Shown: positions 33,801-42,751 of the stretch, piece by piece
How the letters are laid out: every line of letters starts with the position of its first letter
How positions within the stretch are numbered: the stretch's first letter is position 1
From: Paracraurococcus sp042666655
Lineage (GTDB): Bacteria; Pseudomonadota; Alphaproteobacteria; Acetobacterales; Acetobacteraceae
DNA: 64,000 nt
Assembly: GCF_042666655.1 (NCBI RefSeq)
Contig: NZ_JBHTDE010000003.1
Coordinates: 620,001 to 684,000 of the forward strand
Direction: 5' to 3'
Notes under the pieces: model-generated
What the model saw: the letters and a program-made list of their open reading frames with translations, nothing else
The model's database searches: none
What the model was told of the DNA's origin: nothing
Program-made: the position numbers and the translations under genes

Positions 33801-35547
33801 CTTCGGCAACGGGCTGCTGATCAGCCGGCACACCAAGCTGGTCGCCGCCTTCGACCACCGGCACATCTTCCTCGACCCCGCGCCCGACCCGGCCATCAGC
33901 CATGCCGAACGCGCCCGGCTGTTCGCCCTGCCGCGGTCCTCATGGGCCGACTACGACACCACGAAGATCAGCGCCGGCGGCGGCGTCTTCCCGCGCACGC
34001 TGAAGACCATCCCGCTGTCGCCGGAGGTGCAGGCGCTGCTCGGCATCGCGGCCGAGCGGATCGAGCCGGCGCTGCTGATGCAGGCGATCCTCAAGGCCAA
34101 GGTGGACCTGCTCTATTTCGGCGGCATCGGCACCTATGTGAAATCCTCCGCCGAGTCGCAGGCGGAGGCCGGCGACCGTGCCAACGATGCGCTCCGCGTC
34201 GATGGCGACGCGCTGCGGGCGAAGGTGGTCGGCGAAGGCGCCAACCTCGCGGTGACCCAGGCCGGGCGGGTGGACTATGCGCTGACCGGCGGCCGCATCA
34301 ACACCGACGCGCTGGACAATGCCGCGGGCGTCTCCACCAGCGACCACGAGGTGAACATCAAGATCCTGCTGGCCGATGCCGAGGCCGCCGGCCGGCTCAC
34401 CCGCATCCAGCGCGACGCGCTGCTGGTCGAGATGACCGAGGAGGTCGGCCGGCTCGTCCTCCGCGACAACCACCAGCAGCACTTGGCGGTGACGCTGGAG
34501 GAACGCGCCGGCGCCGCGGCCCTGCCGGCCCAGGCCATGCTGATGCAGCGGCTGGAATCGGCCGGGGTGCTGGACCGCGCGGTCGCCGGCCTGCCGGATG
34601 CGGCGACGCTCCGCGCCCGCATCGCCGCCGGCGACGCGCTGACGCGCCCGGCGATCTGCGCGTTGTTGCCCTTGGCCAAGCTCTGGCTGCTGGAGGCGGT
34701 CGAGGCCTCCACCCTGCCGGACGACCCCGCCTTCGCGCCGGTGCTTGCAGCCTATTTCCCGCAGGCTTTGCAGGCCCGCTTCCCCGACCTGATCGCCCGC
34801 CACCGGCTGCGGCGGGACCTGGTGGCGACCGCCATCGCCAACGAGGTCGCCAACCGGCTCGGCTGCGCCGGCCTCGCGCGGCTGGCGGCCGAGGCCGGCC
34901 CCGCCGCCGCGGCGCGCGCCGCCTGGCTGGCCGGCGAAGGCTTCGGCCTGCCCGCGGCGGCGGATGCGACCGATGCCGCACCGGCCCCGGTCAAGCTGCG
35001 GCTGGACGTCCTGCTGGCGCTGCGCCGGCTGCAGGAGGAGGCGGCCCAAGGCCTGCTCGGTACCGAGGGGCAGATCGATGCGGTGCTCGGGACGCTGCGC
35101 CCCGGCCTTGCCGCGCTGGCCGCGGCGACGACCGAGGACCCCGCCGCGGCCGCCTGGCGCGATGCCGGGGTGCCCGAAGATCCTGCCACGCTGGCCGCCG
35201 CCGCGCCTCGCTTGGCCGCCGGGCCCACGGTGCTGCGCATCGCCGCCGAGACCGGCACCTCCGCCGTGGCGGCCGCGGCCGCCTGGGCCGAGGTCGGCGG
35301 CGCCTTCCGCATCGAGGCGCTGCGCCAAGCCGCCGCCACGGCGCCCGCCCCCGGCGCCTTCGGCCCGCGCGCCAGGGCGGCGCTGCTGGAGGATCTTGGC
35401 GCGGCGCAGGCGCGGCTGGCGGTCGCCCGGCTGCGCGGCCAGGCGCTGGACGCCGCGGCGGTGGCGCAGCTGGCGCAGGAGGCCGCGGCGGCCGGCGACC
35501 TTGCGGCGATCGGCGTCGCGGCGCGGGCGCTGCAGGCGATGGCGTGA
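30859..35547 (+). CDS. NAD-specific glutamate dehydrogenase, large (about 170 kDa) type
   Basis: The enzyme oxidatively deaminates glutamate to 2-oxoglutarate, feeding the citrate cycle. At 1562 residues it matches the large GDH class. It has N-terminal regulatory (ACT-like) modules and a catalytic core at about residues 780-1200. The core contains GPVARGGIRWSDR (about 805), VPTGAKGGF with the catalytic Lys (about 839), CAGVGDMSGDVFGNG (dinucleotide fold) and VGEGANLAVTQAGR. A helical C-terminal domain completes it. I chose the ATG at 30859 (MPDSTTPD) with GAGGAGA upstream. Repeat copy C follows the stop. Confidence 0.95.
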   Translation: MPDSTTPDRTPVGDTVRRELLRTAAEAMARLAPDLPPAALRLLHRLHEGVPTAELAGIPAEAVAGAAASLFALAETRPPGTARVRVLPPGPGPGQAGGPHAVAELVTDDMPFLVDSALGALARQGRVVKRLLHPVVPVRRDAAGRLLALDEAGGDPESLMRITLGAQPAAMLPGQAGTAPDDWTGLEAALAKALADVRLAVGDFDAMAAALRQAGEELAAAPPGSEPGGIAFLRWMAEENFVLLGHRRLALTPAGEVSVVASENLGLLRDASLPVFDVLRDPAQLPTVVRAALAEPVPVSVAKANMRSTVHRPQHADVVATRIWGPDGRVVGGRLFLGLFAAAAYNRNPRSIPMLAEKVGRILTAAGLDPEGHDGRALRNILDTWPRDELFQAPEAAILEAARRALDLQIRPRPALVLRPDPFGRFVSAIVWLPRDTFDTRLRERVGAMLARAFAGRLSAFTIAMGDSPLARIHYIIGTEPGGVPQVDGAALEAAIAQAARSFPDRLAEALAAERGEGGAATALARWRDAFPAAYRESATGAQGVADLALAERALADGKPAAALDRPPGAAGLVLRLASPGGPLPLADALPLFESLDLRAIEEVPHRLVAADGATVVLHVFTLAPAAPVEPARFPMLLAALGALLDGQAEADGFNRLVLRAGLDWRECWLLRAMYRWLKQVGFGFSQPAVEAALAAQPRAARLLLDLFHARFDPGATADDTALVADWAALLDAVQNPDEDRILSRLRTLLDAVLRTNYHQDKPWLSLKIDSAAAGEMPSPRPWREIFVHSPRMEGTHLRAGPVARGGIRWSDRREDYRTEILGLMKAQRVKNVVIVPTGAKGGFILKRIPEGREAFMAEGIECYRTLVRGMLDITDNLVDGELVPPPQVVRRDADDPYLVVAADKGTATFSDIANGLAAEYGFWLDDAFASGGSAGYDHKGMGITARGAWVMIARHFAEMGHDIFAQDFTCAGVGDMSGDVFGNGLLISRHTKLVAAFDHRHIFLDPAPDPAISHAERARLFALPRSSWADYDTTKISAGGGVFPRTLKTIPLSPEVQALLGIAAERIEPALLMQAILKAKVDLLYFGGIGTYVKSSAESQAEAGDRANDALRVDGDALRAKVVGEGANLAVTQAGRVDYALTGGRINTDALDNAAGVSTSDHEVNIKILLADAEAAGRLTRIQRDALLVEMTEEVGRLVLRDNHQQHLAVTLEERAGAAALPAQAMLMQRLESAGVLDRAVAGLPDAATLRARIAAGDALTRPAICALLPLAKLWLLEAVEASTLPDDPAFAPVLAAYFPQALQARFPDLIARHRLRRDLVATAIANEVANRLGCAGLARLAAEAGPAAAARAAWLAGEGFGLPAAADATDAAPAPVKLRLDVLLALRRLQEEAAQGLLGTEGQIDAVLGTLRPGLAALAAATTEDPAAAAWRDAGVPEDPATLAAAAPRLAAGPTVLRIAAETGTSAVAAAAAWAEVGGAFRIEALRQAAATAPAPGAFGPRARAALLEDLGAAQARLAVARLRGQALDAAAVAQLAQEAAAAGDLAAIGVAARALQAMA

Positions 35548-35551
35548 GGGG

Positions 35552-35690
35552 GAAGGCCAGGGAGGACGTATCCTTGTTTGGACCCGCCTCTATTCTTGTG
35601 GCTTGGCACCTGCCGCGTGGCGGCTGCCAAGCCCAGAAAAAAGGAAGGGTGGGGCTTGGGGAGGGAATACTTTTTCCTCCCCAACTCTGC
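35552..35690 (-). repeat. Three-hairpin intergenic repeat, copy C
   Basis: This copy is reverse-oriented like copy A. Its central stem is TGGCTTGGCACCTGCCGCG with GGCGGCTGCCAAGCCCA. It starts four bases after the NAD-GDH stop and lies between two genes of the same direction. The left-hand outer hairpin is damaged (CCTTGTTTGG instead of a CCTCCCTGG arm). Confidence 0.8.
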
Positions 35691-35730
35691 CTGCCTTGAC
35701 CCGGGCCCCGGCCGCCGCCCTGATCCCCGG

Positions 35731-36234
35731 ATGACCACTGCCGAGATCCTGCCCGACCTGCTGCGCCCCGGCCTCCGCCTGCTGCTCTGTGGCAGTGCGC
35801 CCGGGCGGGTCTCGGCGCTGCGCGGCGCGCCCTATGCCGGGCCGGGCAACAAGTTCTGGGACATCCTGCACGCCGCGGGCCTGACGCCGCGCCGCTTCGC
35901 GCCTGAGGAGTATGCGCGCCTCGACGCGCTGGATATCGGCCTGACCAATCTCTGCACCACCGCCGCCGGTGCCGATGCGGTGATCCCGGCGGCGGCCTTC
36001 GACGCCGCGGCGCTGGCCGCCAAGCTGCGGCGCCACCGCCCCGCTTTGGTCGGCTTCGTCGGCAAGAACCCGGCGGCGCGCTTCCTCGGCGTGAAGGCGC
36101 CGCCATACGGCCCGGTGCCCGGCCCGGCGGACCTGCCGCCGATATGCGTGCTGCCCTCAACCTCGGGCCTCGCCTGCCGCAGCTGGGACCCGGCGCCGTG
36201 GCACGCGCTGGCGGCGCGGGTGGCGGCGGCATGA
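35731..36234 (+). CDS. mug: G/U mismatch-specific uracil-DNA glycosylase (Mug-type)
   Basis: This 167-residue base-excision enzyme removes uracil or ethenocytosine opposite guanine. It shows LLLCGSAPGRVSALRGAPYAGPGNKFWDILH, the MUG active-site block (CGxNPG-like, here CGSAPG). It also has IGLTNLCTTAAGADA and the C-terminal VLPSTSGLACRS. The Asn of the common NPG motif is replaced by Ala, as in some subgroups. Its stop overlaps the next start (ATGA). Confidence 0.87.
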   Translation: MTTAEILPDLLRPGLRLLLCGSAPGRVSALRGAPYAGPGNKFWDILHAAGLTPRRFAPEEYARLDALDIGLTNLCTTAAGADAVIPAAAFDAAALAAKLRRHRPALVGFVGKNPAARFLGVKAPPYGPVPGPADLPPICVLPSTSGLACRSWDPAPWHALAARVAAA

Positions 36235-37481
36235 CCCGCCGCGCCTGGGCCTGGGCCCTCTATGACTGGGCGAACAGCGCCTTCCCCGCCATCGTCTCCA
36301 CCTTCGTGATCGCCACCTATTTCGCCCGCGGCATCGCGCCCGACCCTGCGACGGGCCAGGCGCAATGGGGCTGGATGCAGACCCTGGCCGGGCTCGGCAT
36401 CGCCATCCTGTCGCCGCTGCTGGGGGCGGTGGCGGATGCGGGCGGCAGGCGCCGGCGGATGCTCGGCACCTGCACCGCGGTGATGGTGCTGGCGACGGCC
36501 GGCATCTGGTTCGCCACGCCGGCGCCGGGCTCGACCCTCTGGCTCCTGGCCTGCGTCGGCCTGGCGACCATGGCCTTCGAGCTCGGCACGGTGTTCTACA
36601 ATTCGCTGCTGCCGCAGGTGGCGGGGCCGCGGGAGATCGGCCGCGTCTCCGGCCTCGCCTGGGGGCTCGGCTATGCCGGCGGGCTGGTCTGCCTCGGGCT
36701 CGCCTTGCTGCTGCTGGTGCGGCCCGATCCGGCGCTGTTCGGGCTCGACCGCGGGGCTGCCGAGCATGTCCGGGCGACCGCGCTGCTGACCGCCGCCTGG
36801 GTCGCCGCCTTCGCCTGGCCGGTGCTGCTGGCGCTGCCCGACCCGCCCGGCACGCGCCCGGCCTGGGGGACGGCGATGCAACGCGGCCTGGCCGAGGTCG
36901 CCGGCCTGCTGCGGCGCCTGCCGCGCAACCCGCAGCTGGCGCGCTTCCTGGTGGCGCGGCTGTTCTACACCGACGGTCTGAACACGCTCTTCGCCTTCGG
37001 CGCCATCTATGCCGCCGGGGTCTTCGGCATGGGCTTCGAGGAGATCCTGCTGTTCGGCATCGCGTTGAATCTGACCGCCGGGCTGGGCGCCGCCGGCTTC
37101 GGCTTGGTGGAGGACCGCTTAGGCTCGAAGCGTATGGTGATGGTTGCACTGGCGGCGCTGGTGCTGCTGGGCTCCGGGTTGCTGGTGGCGCAGGACAAGG
37201 CGCAGTTCTGGGCGCTGGCCCTGGCGCTGGGCATCTTCATCGGCCCCTCCCAGGCGGCAAGCCGGACGTTGATGGCCCGGCTCGCCCCGCCGGGCGAGGT
37301 CGCGGCGCATTTCGGCCTGTTCGCGCTGAGCGGACGGGTGACCGGCTTCCTCGGCCCGGCGGTGCTGGCGGCGGTCACGACGGCGACCGGCAGCCAGCGG
37401 GCCGGGATGGCGACGGTGGTGGTGTTCCTGGCCGTGGGGGCCGCGGTGCTGGCGGGGGTGCGGGAGCCGGCGCGGGGGTAG
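36231..37481 (+). CDS. MFS transporter, UMF1 family
   Basis: This 416-residue inner-membrane protein has about 12 helices. The N terminus AWALYDWANSAFPAIVSTFVIATYF is diagnostic of the UMF1/Atg22-like major facilitator branch. The loop 2-3 motif is GAVADAGGRRRRM, and the second half has FARLFYTDGLNTLFAFG-like (ARLFYTDGLNTLFAFGAIYA). The substrate is unknown; fungal relatives export amino acids. It overlaps mug by 4 bp. Confidence 0.88.
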   Translation: MTRRAWAWALYDWANSAFPAIVSTFVIATYFARGIAPDPATGQAQWGWMQTLAGLGIAILSPLLGAVADAGGRRRRMLGTCTAVMVLATAGIWFATPAPGSTLWLLACVGLATMAFELGTVFYNSLLPQVAGPREIGRVSGLAWGLGYAGGLVCLGLALLLLVRPDPALFGLDRGAAEHVRATALLTAAWVAAFAWPVLLALPDPPGTRPAWGTAMQRGLAEVAGLLRRLPRNPQLARFLVARLFYTDGLNTLFAFGAIYAAGVFGMGFEEILLFGIALNLTAGLGAAGFGLVEDRLGSKRMVMVALAALVLLGSGLLVAQDKAQFWALALALGIFIGPSQAASRTLMARLAPPGEVAAHFGLFALSGRVTGFLGPAVLAAVTTATGSQRAGMATVVVFLAVGAAVLAGVREPARG

Positions 37482-37928
37482 GAGGCAGATCGCGGAAGGG
37501 GGGCATTGCCCGGACGCGTGAAGCGGCCCCTGGAGACAGAGAGCGACAGCGGCGCCGCCTTCGCTTTCGAACGCGAACCGCTGCCGCGCGTCGGTCGGTG
37601 GGTGCCTGCGCCAGCGCCGCGCGGCGGTCTATGCCGGCACCCGCTCGAACAGCGCCTGCCGGTCGCGCAAGGCATCGAACCGCATGGCATCGATCGGCGG
37701 CAGCGTGTCCCCTTCCTCGACGATGTCGGGCACCGCCTGCCATTGCCCATGCGTCGCGCCGCGGCAGAGGATGGCGAGGCCGATATCGCCCCGCTCCCGC
37801 GCCGCGCGCCCGGCTGTCATCCAGCCAGACCGCCTGCACTCAGGGCAGGGCGGCCATTCGCCCCGGGAGCCGGTACTCGGCCAGCGCCTGCGCCATGGCG
37901 GAGGCAGCCGGCCAGCGTCCAGCCCGGC
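37482..37928 (-). pseudogene. Possible gene remnant
   Basis: About 450 bp lie between the MFS and CBS genes without an intact gene. On the minus strand, 37629-37820 encodes a protein-like stretch ending DIVEEGDTLPPIDAMRFDAL...LFERVPA. The plausible continuation upstream is broken by a frame change and a stop near 37840. I do not recognise the parent family. This may be a decayed gene. Confidence 0.3.
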
Positions 37929-38627
37929 CTACATGCCGGCGTAGAGGTAGCTCGGCATCGGCTGGGTGGCGTCCACCACGCCCTTCACCCCCGGCACCTG
38001 CTCGGCCAGCACCTTCAGCCCGCGCTTCACCTGCTCGGTCCGCATGAAGCCGTGGTACTCGACCACCCCGTCCTTCACCTCGACCAGGGTGTAGAAGGTG
38101 TCGGCCCAGGGCTCCTTCCGCATCGCCGCCATTACCGCCTGGCGGATGCGGTCGTCGGACAGGTCGCCCGATGCCGCGGGCGGCGAGACCAGCGCCCGCA
38201 GCAGGTCGGCCCGCGACACGAGGCCGCGCAGCCTGCCGTCCTCCAGCACTAGCACGCGGCGGATGCCCTTCTCCTCCATCAGGTGCGCGATATGGGTGGC
38301 GGTATCCGCCGGGGTCACGGCGACGATGCTCTCGGTCATGATCTCGGCCGCGGTGCTGCCATGGGTGCGGGCATAGCGTTCCGCCTGCTCGCCAGGATCG
38401 GCGAAGAGCGATTTCAGCCAGCCCTGGGGGCGGTCCTCCTCCCCCGCCAGGCGGCGGATCAGGTCGGCCTCGGTCACCACGCCGAGCACCGCGCCGGCCG
38501 AATCGAGCACCGGCACGGCGGAGATGCCGCGTTCGGCCAGCAATCGGGCCACCGCGACCACCGGGGTCTCCGGCGGCACGGTCACGACATCCGGGGTCAT
38601 CAGGTCGCGGGCGGTCAGCTGGGACAT
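37929..38627 (-). CDS. CBS-domain-pair protein with C-terminal BON domain
   Basis: The 232-residue protein has two CBS motifs, residues of about 5-60 (LMTPDVVTVPPETPVVAVARLL, ISAVPVLDSAGAVLGVVTEADL) and about 95-150 (IMTESIVAVTPADTATHIAHLM, IRRVLVLEDGRLRGLVSRADLL). A BON-like domain follows (DDRIRQAVMAAM, VEVKDGVVEYHGFM, VPGVKGVVD). CBS pairs sense adenosyl ligands and BON domains bind lipids. The ATG at 38627 has AAGGAGG six bases upstream. Confidence 0.9.
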   Translation of the reverse strand: MSQLTARDLMTPDVVTVPPETPVVAVARLLAERGISAVPVLDSAGAVLGVVTEADLIRRLAGEEDRPQGWLKSLFADPGEQAERYARTHGSTAAEIMTESIVAVTPADTATHIAHLMEEKGIRRVLVLEDGRLRGLVSRADLLRALVSPPAASGDLSDDRIRQAVMAAMRKEPWADTFYTLVEVKDGVVEYHGFMRTEQVKRGLKVLAEQVPGVKGVVDATQPMPSYLYAGM

Positions 38628-38819
38628 GACATCCTCCTTCGAACAGAGGCCGCCAGACTGCGCCGGTCGATGCGCCTCGACCTTGAGGCAGCGCAACAGC
38701 CCGTGCACGGCATCAAGCCCGGCGGCGGTCCGGGCACCCGGCCGGGCGCGGGGCTATCGCCAAACCTTCCGCGTGTCTATGTGTGCGGCAATTGCACAGA
38801 AAACCGGGAGAAACATACC

Positions 38820-39803
38820 ATGATCGGATTGTCCCGCCGCGGCCTGCTCGCCGCCGCCGGCCTTGCCGTGCCCAGCCTTGGCGCGCCCCGCTTGGCGCGT
38901 GCCCAGGGCACCCAGCTCGCCATCGCCACCGGCACCACGGGCGGCGTCTACTACCCCCTCGGCGGCGCGCTCGCGAATGTCCTTTCCCGCACCATCCCCG
39001 GCATGAGCGCGACGGTCGAGGTCACCGGCGGGTCGGTCGCCAACAACCAGCTGCTTGGCGCCGGCCGGGTCGGCCTGATCTTCAGCCAGGTCGATGCCAG
39101 CGTCGACGCGGTGCGCGGCGAGGACCGCTTCCGTGGCCGCCCGGTGAAGGTCCGCGCCATCGCCGTGCTCTACACCAACCGCATGCAGGTGGTGACCACC
39201 GTGGCCAGCGGGATCAAGACCATGGCCGACCTGAAGGGCAAGCGCATCTCCGCCGGCGCGCCCGGCTCGGCGACCGAGACCATGGCCTTCCGGCTGATCG
39301 AGGCGGCCGGGATCGACCGCGACAAGGACTTCCGCGCCCGTGAGCGCCTGTCGCCGGCCGAAAGCACCAACGCCATCAAGGACGGCAAGCTCGACGCCTA
39401 TTTCTTCGTCTCCGGCGTGCCGACCAGCGCGGTCACCGACCTCGGCGCCTCCCCCGGCATCACCCTGCGGCTGGTCGACCACGACGAGTTCGTCCCGAAG
39501 ATCGTCGAGAAGCACGGGCCGGTCTATTTCCCCGAGATCATTCCCGCCGGCACCTATCCCGGCCAGGCCACGGACAACCGGCAGATGTCGGTCGCCAACA
39601 TCCTGGCCGTGCAGGACACGATGCCGGACGCGCTGGTGACGCAGATCCTCGAGACCACCTGGAAAAGCCGCGCCGACCTGGCCCAGGTGCACGCGGAAGG
39701 CCGCAACTTCACGCTCGACAAGCAGAAGACCGCGGCCGCCGGCGTGCCCTGGCATCCGGCGGCGGAGGCGTTCTGGAAGGCCCAAGGGGCGACGCTGGCC
39801 TGA
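38820..39803 (+). CDS. TAXI-family TRAP transporter solute-binding protein
   Basis: This 327-residue periplasmic protein has an RR leader (SRRGLLAAAGLAVPSLG) ending ARAQ, then the TAXI opening QLAIATGTTGGVYYPLGGALANVLS. EVTGGSVANNQLL and GKRISAGAPGSATE are further family marks. It would deliver glutamate or a related carboxylate to the permease encoded next, though the ligand is not proven. GGGAG lies upstream of the ATG. Confidence 0.93.
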   Translation: MIGLSRRGLLAAAGLAVPSLGAPRLARAQGTQLAIATGTTGGVYYPLGGALANVLSRTIPGMSATVEVTGGSVANNQLLGAGRVGLIFSQVDASVDAVRGEDRFRGRPVKVRAIAVLYTNRMQVVTTVASGIKTMADLKGKRISAGAPGSATETMAFRLIEAAGIDRDKDFRARERLSPAESTNAIKDGKLDAYFFVSGVPTSAVTDLGASPGITLRLVDHDEFVPKIVEKHGPVYFPEIIPAGTYPGQATDNRQMSVANILAVQDTMPDALVTQILETTWKSRADLAQVHAEGRNFTLDKQKTAAAGVPWHPAAEAFWKAQGATLA

Positions 39804-39807
39804 GACC

Positions 39808-39830
39808 GCAGGGGGACGCCGTCCCCCTGC
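39808..39830. terminator. GC-rich hairpin between the TAXI and TRAP permease genes
   Basis: A perfect 10-bp stem (GCAGGGGGAC / GTCCCCCTGC) has a three-base loop. It is followed by the CACCCCCTGCC and AAGGCCGAAGGGCCT segments. It resembles a second stem at 45928-45948. It may attenuate transcription or protect the upstream TAXI message so that more binding protein than permease is made. Confidence 0.55.
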
Positions 39831-39909
39831 ACCCCCTGCCAAAGGCCGAAGGGCCTCTGGACACCGTGAGTCTGCCGGGGTCAGTGCCCCGTGATCGCGT
39901 GAGAGTTCC

Positions 39910-41940
39910 ATGAGTCACAGCAGCCTGCCGCCCGAGGTGCCCGAGGGCGCGCTGGACGAGGATATCGCCGCCCGCGTCGAACGGCTGATCGAGGAGGAGG
40001 AGGGCGCGCAGAACCGCTTCGGCGGCTGGCTCGGCGTGGTCGGCACCGGGGCGGCGCTGGCCATGGCGCTGTTCCACCTGTGGGCGGCCTACGACATCGT
40101 CCCCACCACGGTGCTGCGCTTCGTCCATGTCGGCTTCGCCATGGTGCTCGGCTTCCTGCTGTTCCCCGTCATGCGCCGCTACCGCCACCGGCTGATGCCC
40201 TGGGACGTGCTGCTGATCTCGGCCGCGCTCTATGTCACCTGGTACCTGCTGGTCGGCGGCGACCGGATCGGCACCGAGCCGCTGATCGACCGCTACGTCT
40301 TCCCCGAGGCGCAGGATCTCGTCGTCGGCTGGATGCTGATCCTGCTGATCCTGGAAGTCACCCGCCGCGCCACCGGCTGGGTCATGCCGGTCGTGGCAGG
40401 GTTGTTCCTGCTGTACGGCTTCTTCGGCAATGTCCTGCCGGCACCCTGGAAACACCAGGGCTACGATTCCGAGCGGCTGATCCCGCACCTCACCATCACG
40501 CTCGACGGCATCTTCGGCACCGCGGTCGATGTCTCGGCCAGCCTGATCATCCTGTTCACCATCTACGGCGCCATCCTGCAGCTTTCGGGCGCGGGGAAGT
40601 TCTTCGTCGACTTCTCCTTCGCCGCCACCGGGGGCAAGGCGACCTCCGCCGGGCGCACCGTCGTGCTGTCCTCCTTCCTGCTCGGCGGGCCATCGGGCTC
40701 GGGCGTCGCCACCACCGTCACGCTGGGCACCGTCGCCTGGCCGATGATGCGCCGGGTCGGCTACCGGCCGGACGATGCCGGCGGGCTGCTCGCCGCCGGC
40801 GGGCTGGGCGCCATCATCTCGCCGCCGGTGCTGGGGGCGGCCGCCTTCCTGATCGCCGAGTACCTCAAGATCGGCTACCTTGAGGTGCTGCGCATGGCCG
40901 CCGTGCCGACCGTGCTCTACTACGCCTCCCTGCTGTTCATGGTGGAGCTCGACCAGCGCCGCATCGGCGCCGCGCATGCCGCCGCCGGGACCGAGCGCGC
41001 CACCCTGGTCACCGAGGGCGCCTGGGCGCTGACCAAGAAGTACGGCTTCCACTTCTCCTCGTTGCTGGCGATCGTGGTCTTCATGGTGCTCGGCTATTCG
41101 CCCACCATGTCGGTGCTCTACGCCATGGCGGTGGCGGTGGTGCTGTCCTTCCTGCGGCGGGATAGCGCGCTCTGGCCGCGCCGGCTGGTGGATGCGCTGG
41201 CCGGCGGCGCGGTGCAGGCGGTCGGCATCGCGGCGACCTGCGCCTGCGCCGGCATCATCGTCGGTGTCATCACGCTGACCGGGCTGGGCCTGAAATTCTC
41301 CGAGATCGCCATCCAGGCGGCCGGCGGCAACCTGGTGATCACCGCGCTCTACACCGCGCTGATCGTCTGGATCGTCGGCCTGGCGGTGCCGGTCACCGCC
41401 AGCTATATCATCTGCGCGGTGGTGGCCGCGCCCGCGCTGATCAAGCTCGGCGTGCCGGACTACGCGGCGCACATGTTCGTCTTCTACTATGCGGTGCTGT
41501 CCGAGGTTTCGCCGCCCACCGCGCTGTCGCCCTTCGCCGCGGCGGCGATCACCGGCGCCGGGCCCTACCGCACCACCTTGCAGGCCTGGAAATACACCCT
41601 GCCGGCCTTTGTGCTGCCCTTCGTCTTCGTCACCGACCCCGATGGCATCGCCCTGCTGCTGGCGACCAAGGCGGGGATGGGCTGGGGCGACGTGGCCTGG
41701 CAGATCGCCCTCGCCGCCGGTGGCCTGGCGGCGCTGGCCGCCGCCTGCCAGGGCTTCGCCCGCCGCGCGCTGGCGGGGTGGGAGCGCATCGGCCTGGTCC
41801 TGGCCGGTCTGCTGATGATCTTCCCGGCGCTGGCCGAGGTGGTCTTCGGCAGCGCCCTGCCGGCGCCGCACTGGATCGGCATCGCGCTCGGCGCCGGGTT
41901 GCTGGCGCTGCAGTGGCGGGGTGTGGAGAGGCTGGCCTGA
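39910..41940 (+). CDS. TRAP transporter fused (4TM/12TM) permease
   Basis: This is a 676-residue polytopic membrane protein of the TAXI-linked type, in which the small DctQ-like and large DctM-like subunits are joined. After a charged N terminus come helices such as GVVGTGAALAMALFHLWAA. The large part has LLGGPSGSGVATTVTLG, LAAGGLGAIISPPVLGAAAF and the late motif SEVSPPTALSPFAAAAITG. It forms a sodium-driven importer with the upstream TAXI protein. Repeat copy D starts right after the stop. Confidence 0.93.
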   Translation: MSHSSLPPEVPEGALDEDIAARVERLIEEEEGAQNRFGGWLGVVGTGAALAMALFHLWAAYDIVPTTVLRFVHVGFAMVLGFLLFPVMRRYRHRLMPWDVLLISAALYVTWYLLVGGDRIGTEPLIDRYVFPEAQDLVVGWMLILLILEVTRRATGWVMPVVAGLFLLYGFFGNVLPAPWKHQGYDSERLIPHLTITLDGIFGTAVDVSASLIILFTIYGAILQLSGAGKFFVDFSFAATGGKATSAGRTVVLSSFLLGGPSGSGVATTVTLGTVAWPMMRRVGYRPDDAGGLLAAGGLGAIISPPVLGAAAFLIAEYLKIGYLEVLRMAAVPTVLYYASLLFMVELDQRRIGAAHAAAGTERATLVTEGAWALTKKYGFHFSSLLAIVVFMVLGYSPTMSVLYAMAVAVVLSFLRRDSALWPRRLVDALAGGAVQAVGIAATCACAGIIVGVITLTGLGLKFSEIAIQAAGGNLVITALYTALIVWIVGLAVPVTASYIICAVVAAPALIKLGVPDYAAHMFVFYYAVLSEVSPPTALSPFAAAAITGAGPYRTTLQAWKYTLPAFVLPFVFVTDPDGIALLLATKAGMGWGDVAWQIALAAGGLAALAAACQGFARRALAGWERIGLVLAGLLMIFPALAEVVFGSALPAPHWIGIALGAGLLALQWRGVERLA

Positions 41941-41949
41941 TTGACGGAC

Positions 41950-42080
41950 GGTTTGGGAGGCAAAGGTATTCCCTCCCCAAACCCCACCCTTCCTTCTTGT
42001 GGGCTTGGCACCTGCCGCGCGTCGCATCCCAGACCTACGGAAATAGAGGAGGGTCCAGGCAGGATACTTCCTCCCCGGCC
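41950..42080 (+). repeat. Three-hairpin intergenic repeat, copy D
   Basis: This copy begins nine bases after the TRAP permease stop. It carries the left hairpin (GGTATTCCCTCCCC), the conserved CCCCACCCTTCCTTCTTGTG linker, the central GGCACCTGCCGCGCG arm and the right hairpin (GGATACTTCCTCCCC). The second arm of the central stem is eroded. It has the same orientation as copies B, E and F. Confidence 0.8.
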
Positions 42081-42148
42081 GTTCTTTTGCTTTCCTAACA
42101 ACGATTCGGCGCAAGATTTCCGCCCCACCGTTTCGCTATGCTGCCGGT

Positions 42149-42751
42149 ATGCGCCGAGTCGCCCTCCTGCTTGCTCTATGCCTTGGCGGCTGCGGCGACA
42201 CGCTGTGGTCGGGGGTGCTGCCCGGCCCCGCCGCACCCGGCCAGGACATCGCGCCCGCCGGCCCCGCGCTGCGGCTGACGCTCCGTGGCCGCCCCGCCTA
42301 TGCCGCCCTGGTGCAGGAGACGGGGGAGCGCCGGCTCTGGCGCACCGCCAGCAACCAGGTTGTGGAAACCGATGGCGGCCGGGTGGTGGCGACCGCCGGG
42401 CTGGGGGAGATGTTGGCCGCCACCCGCTTCGACGGGCCCGACCCGCTCACGACCCCGGCGGCGCTGCTGGACCGCCCGGCGGTCGCCCGCCGCATGGTCG
42501 ACCTGATGCGCGCCGACCGCGCCGCCGAGGGCATGCGCTTCGGCGTCCAGGTCGAGTGCCGGCTGCGGGCGAAGCCGACCGAGGACGCGGCTGTGCTGCT
42601 GGTCGAGGAGACCTGCCGCGCCGCGGGCGCCGGCCGCTTCACCAACCGCTTCTGGGTGGCGGCCGAGGGCGGCGCGGTGCTGCAGGCCAGCCAGTGGATC
42701 GGCCCTGGGGTGCCGATGCTGACGGTGGAATTCCTCAGCCCCGCCAGCTGA
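42149..42751 (+). CDS. YjbF/GfcB-family exopolysaccharide lipoprotein
   Basis: The 200-residue protein has a lipoprotein leader (VALLLALCLGGCGD, lipobox LGGC), so it is a lipid-anchored envelope protein. The rest is beta-rich with the YjbF-type features LTLRGRPAYAALV and ETGERRLWRTASNQVVETDGGRVVATAG. YjbF/GfcB proteins act with YjbH in capsule or exopolysaccharide secretion. It opens the polysaccharide locus, and its 3' end overlaps the convergent WecA-like gene by 17 bp. Confidence 0.82.
   Translation: MRRVALLLALCLGGCGDTLWSGVLPGPAAPGQDIAPAGPALRLTLRGRPAYAALVQETGERRLWRTASNQVVETDGGRVVATAGLGEMLAATRFDGPDPLTTPAALLDRPAVARRMVDLMRADRAAEGMRFGVQVECRLRAKPTEDAAVLLVEETCRAAGAGRFTNRFWVAAEGGAVLQASQWIGPGVPMLTVEFLSPAS

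Noticed and set aside
35578..35730. In-frame N-terminal extension of mug through repeat copy C
   Set aside because: The extension is translated repeat sequence. The ATG at 35731 gives the normal Mug length.
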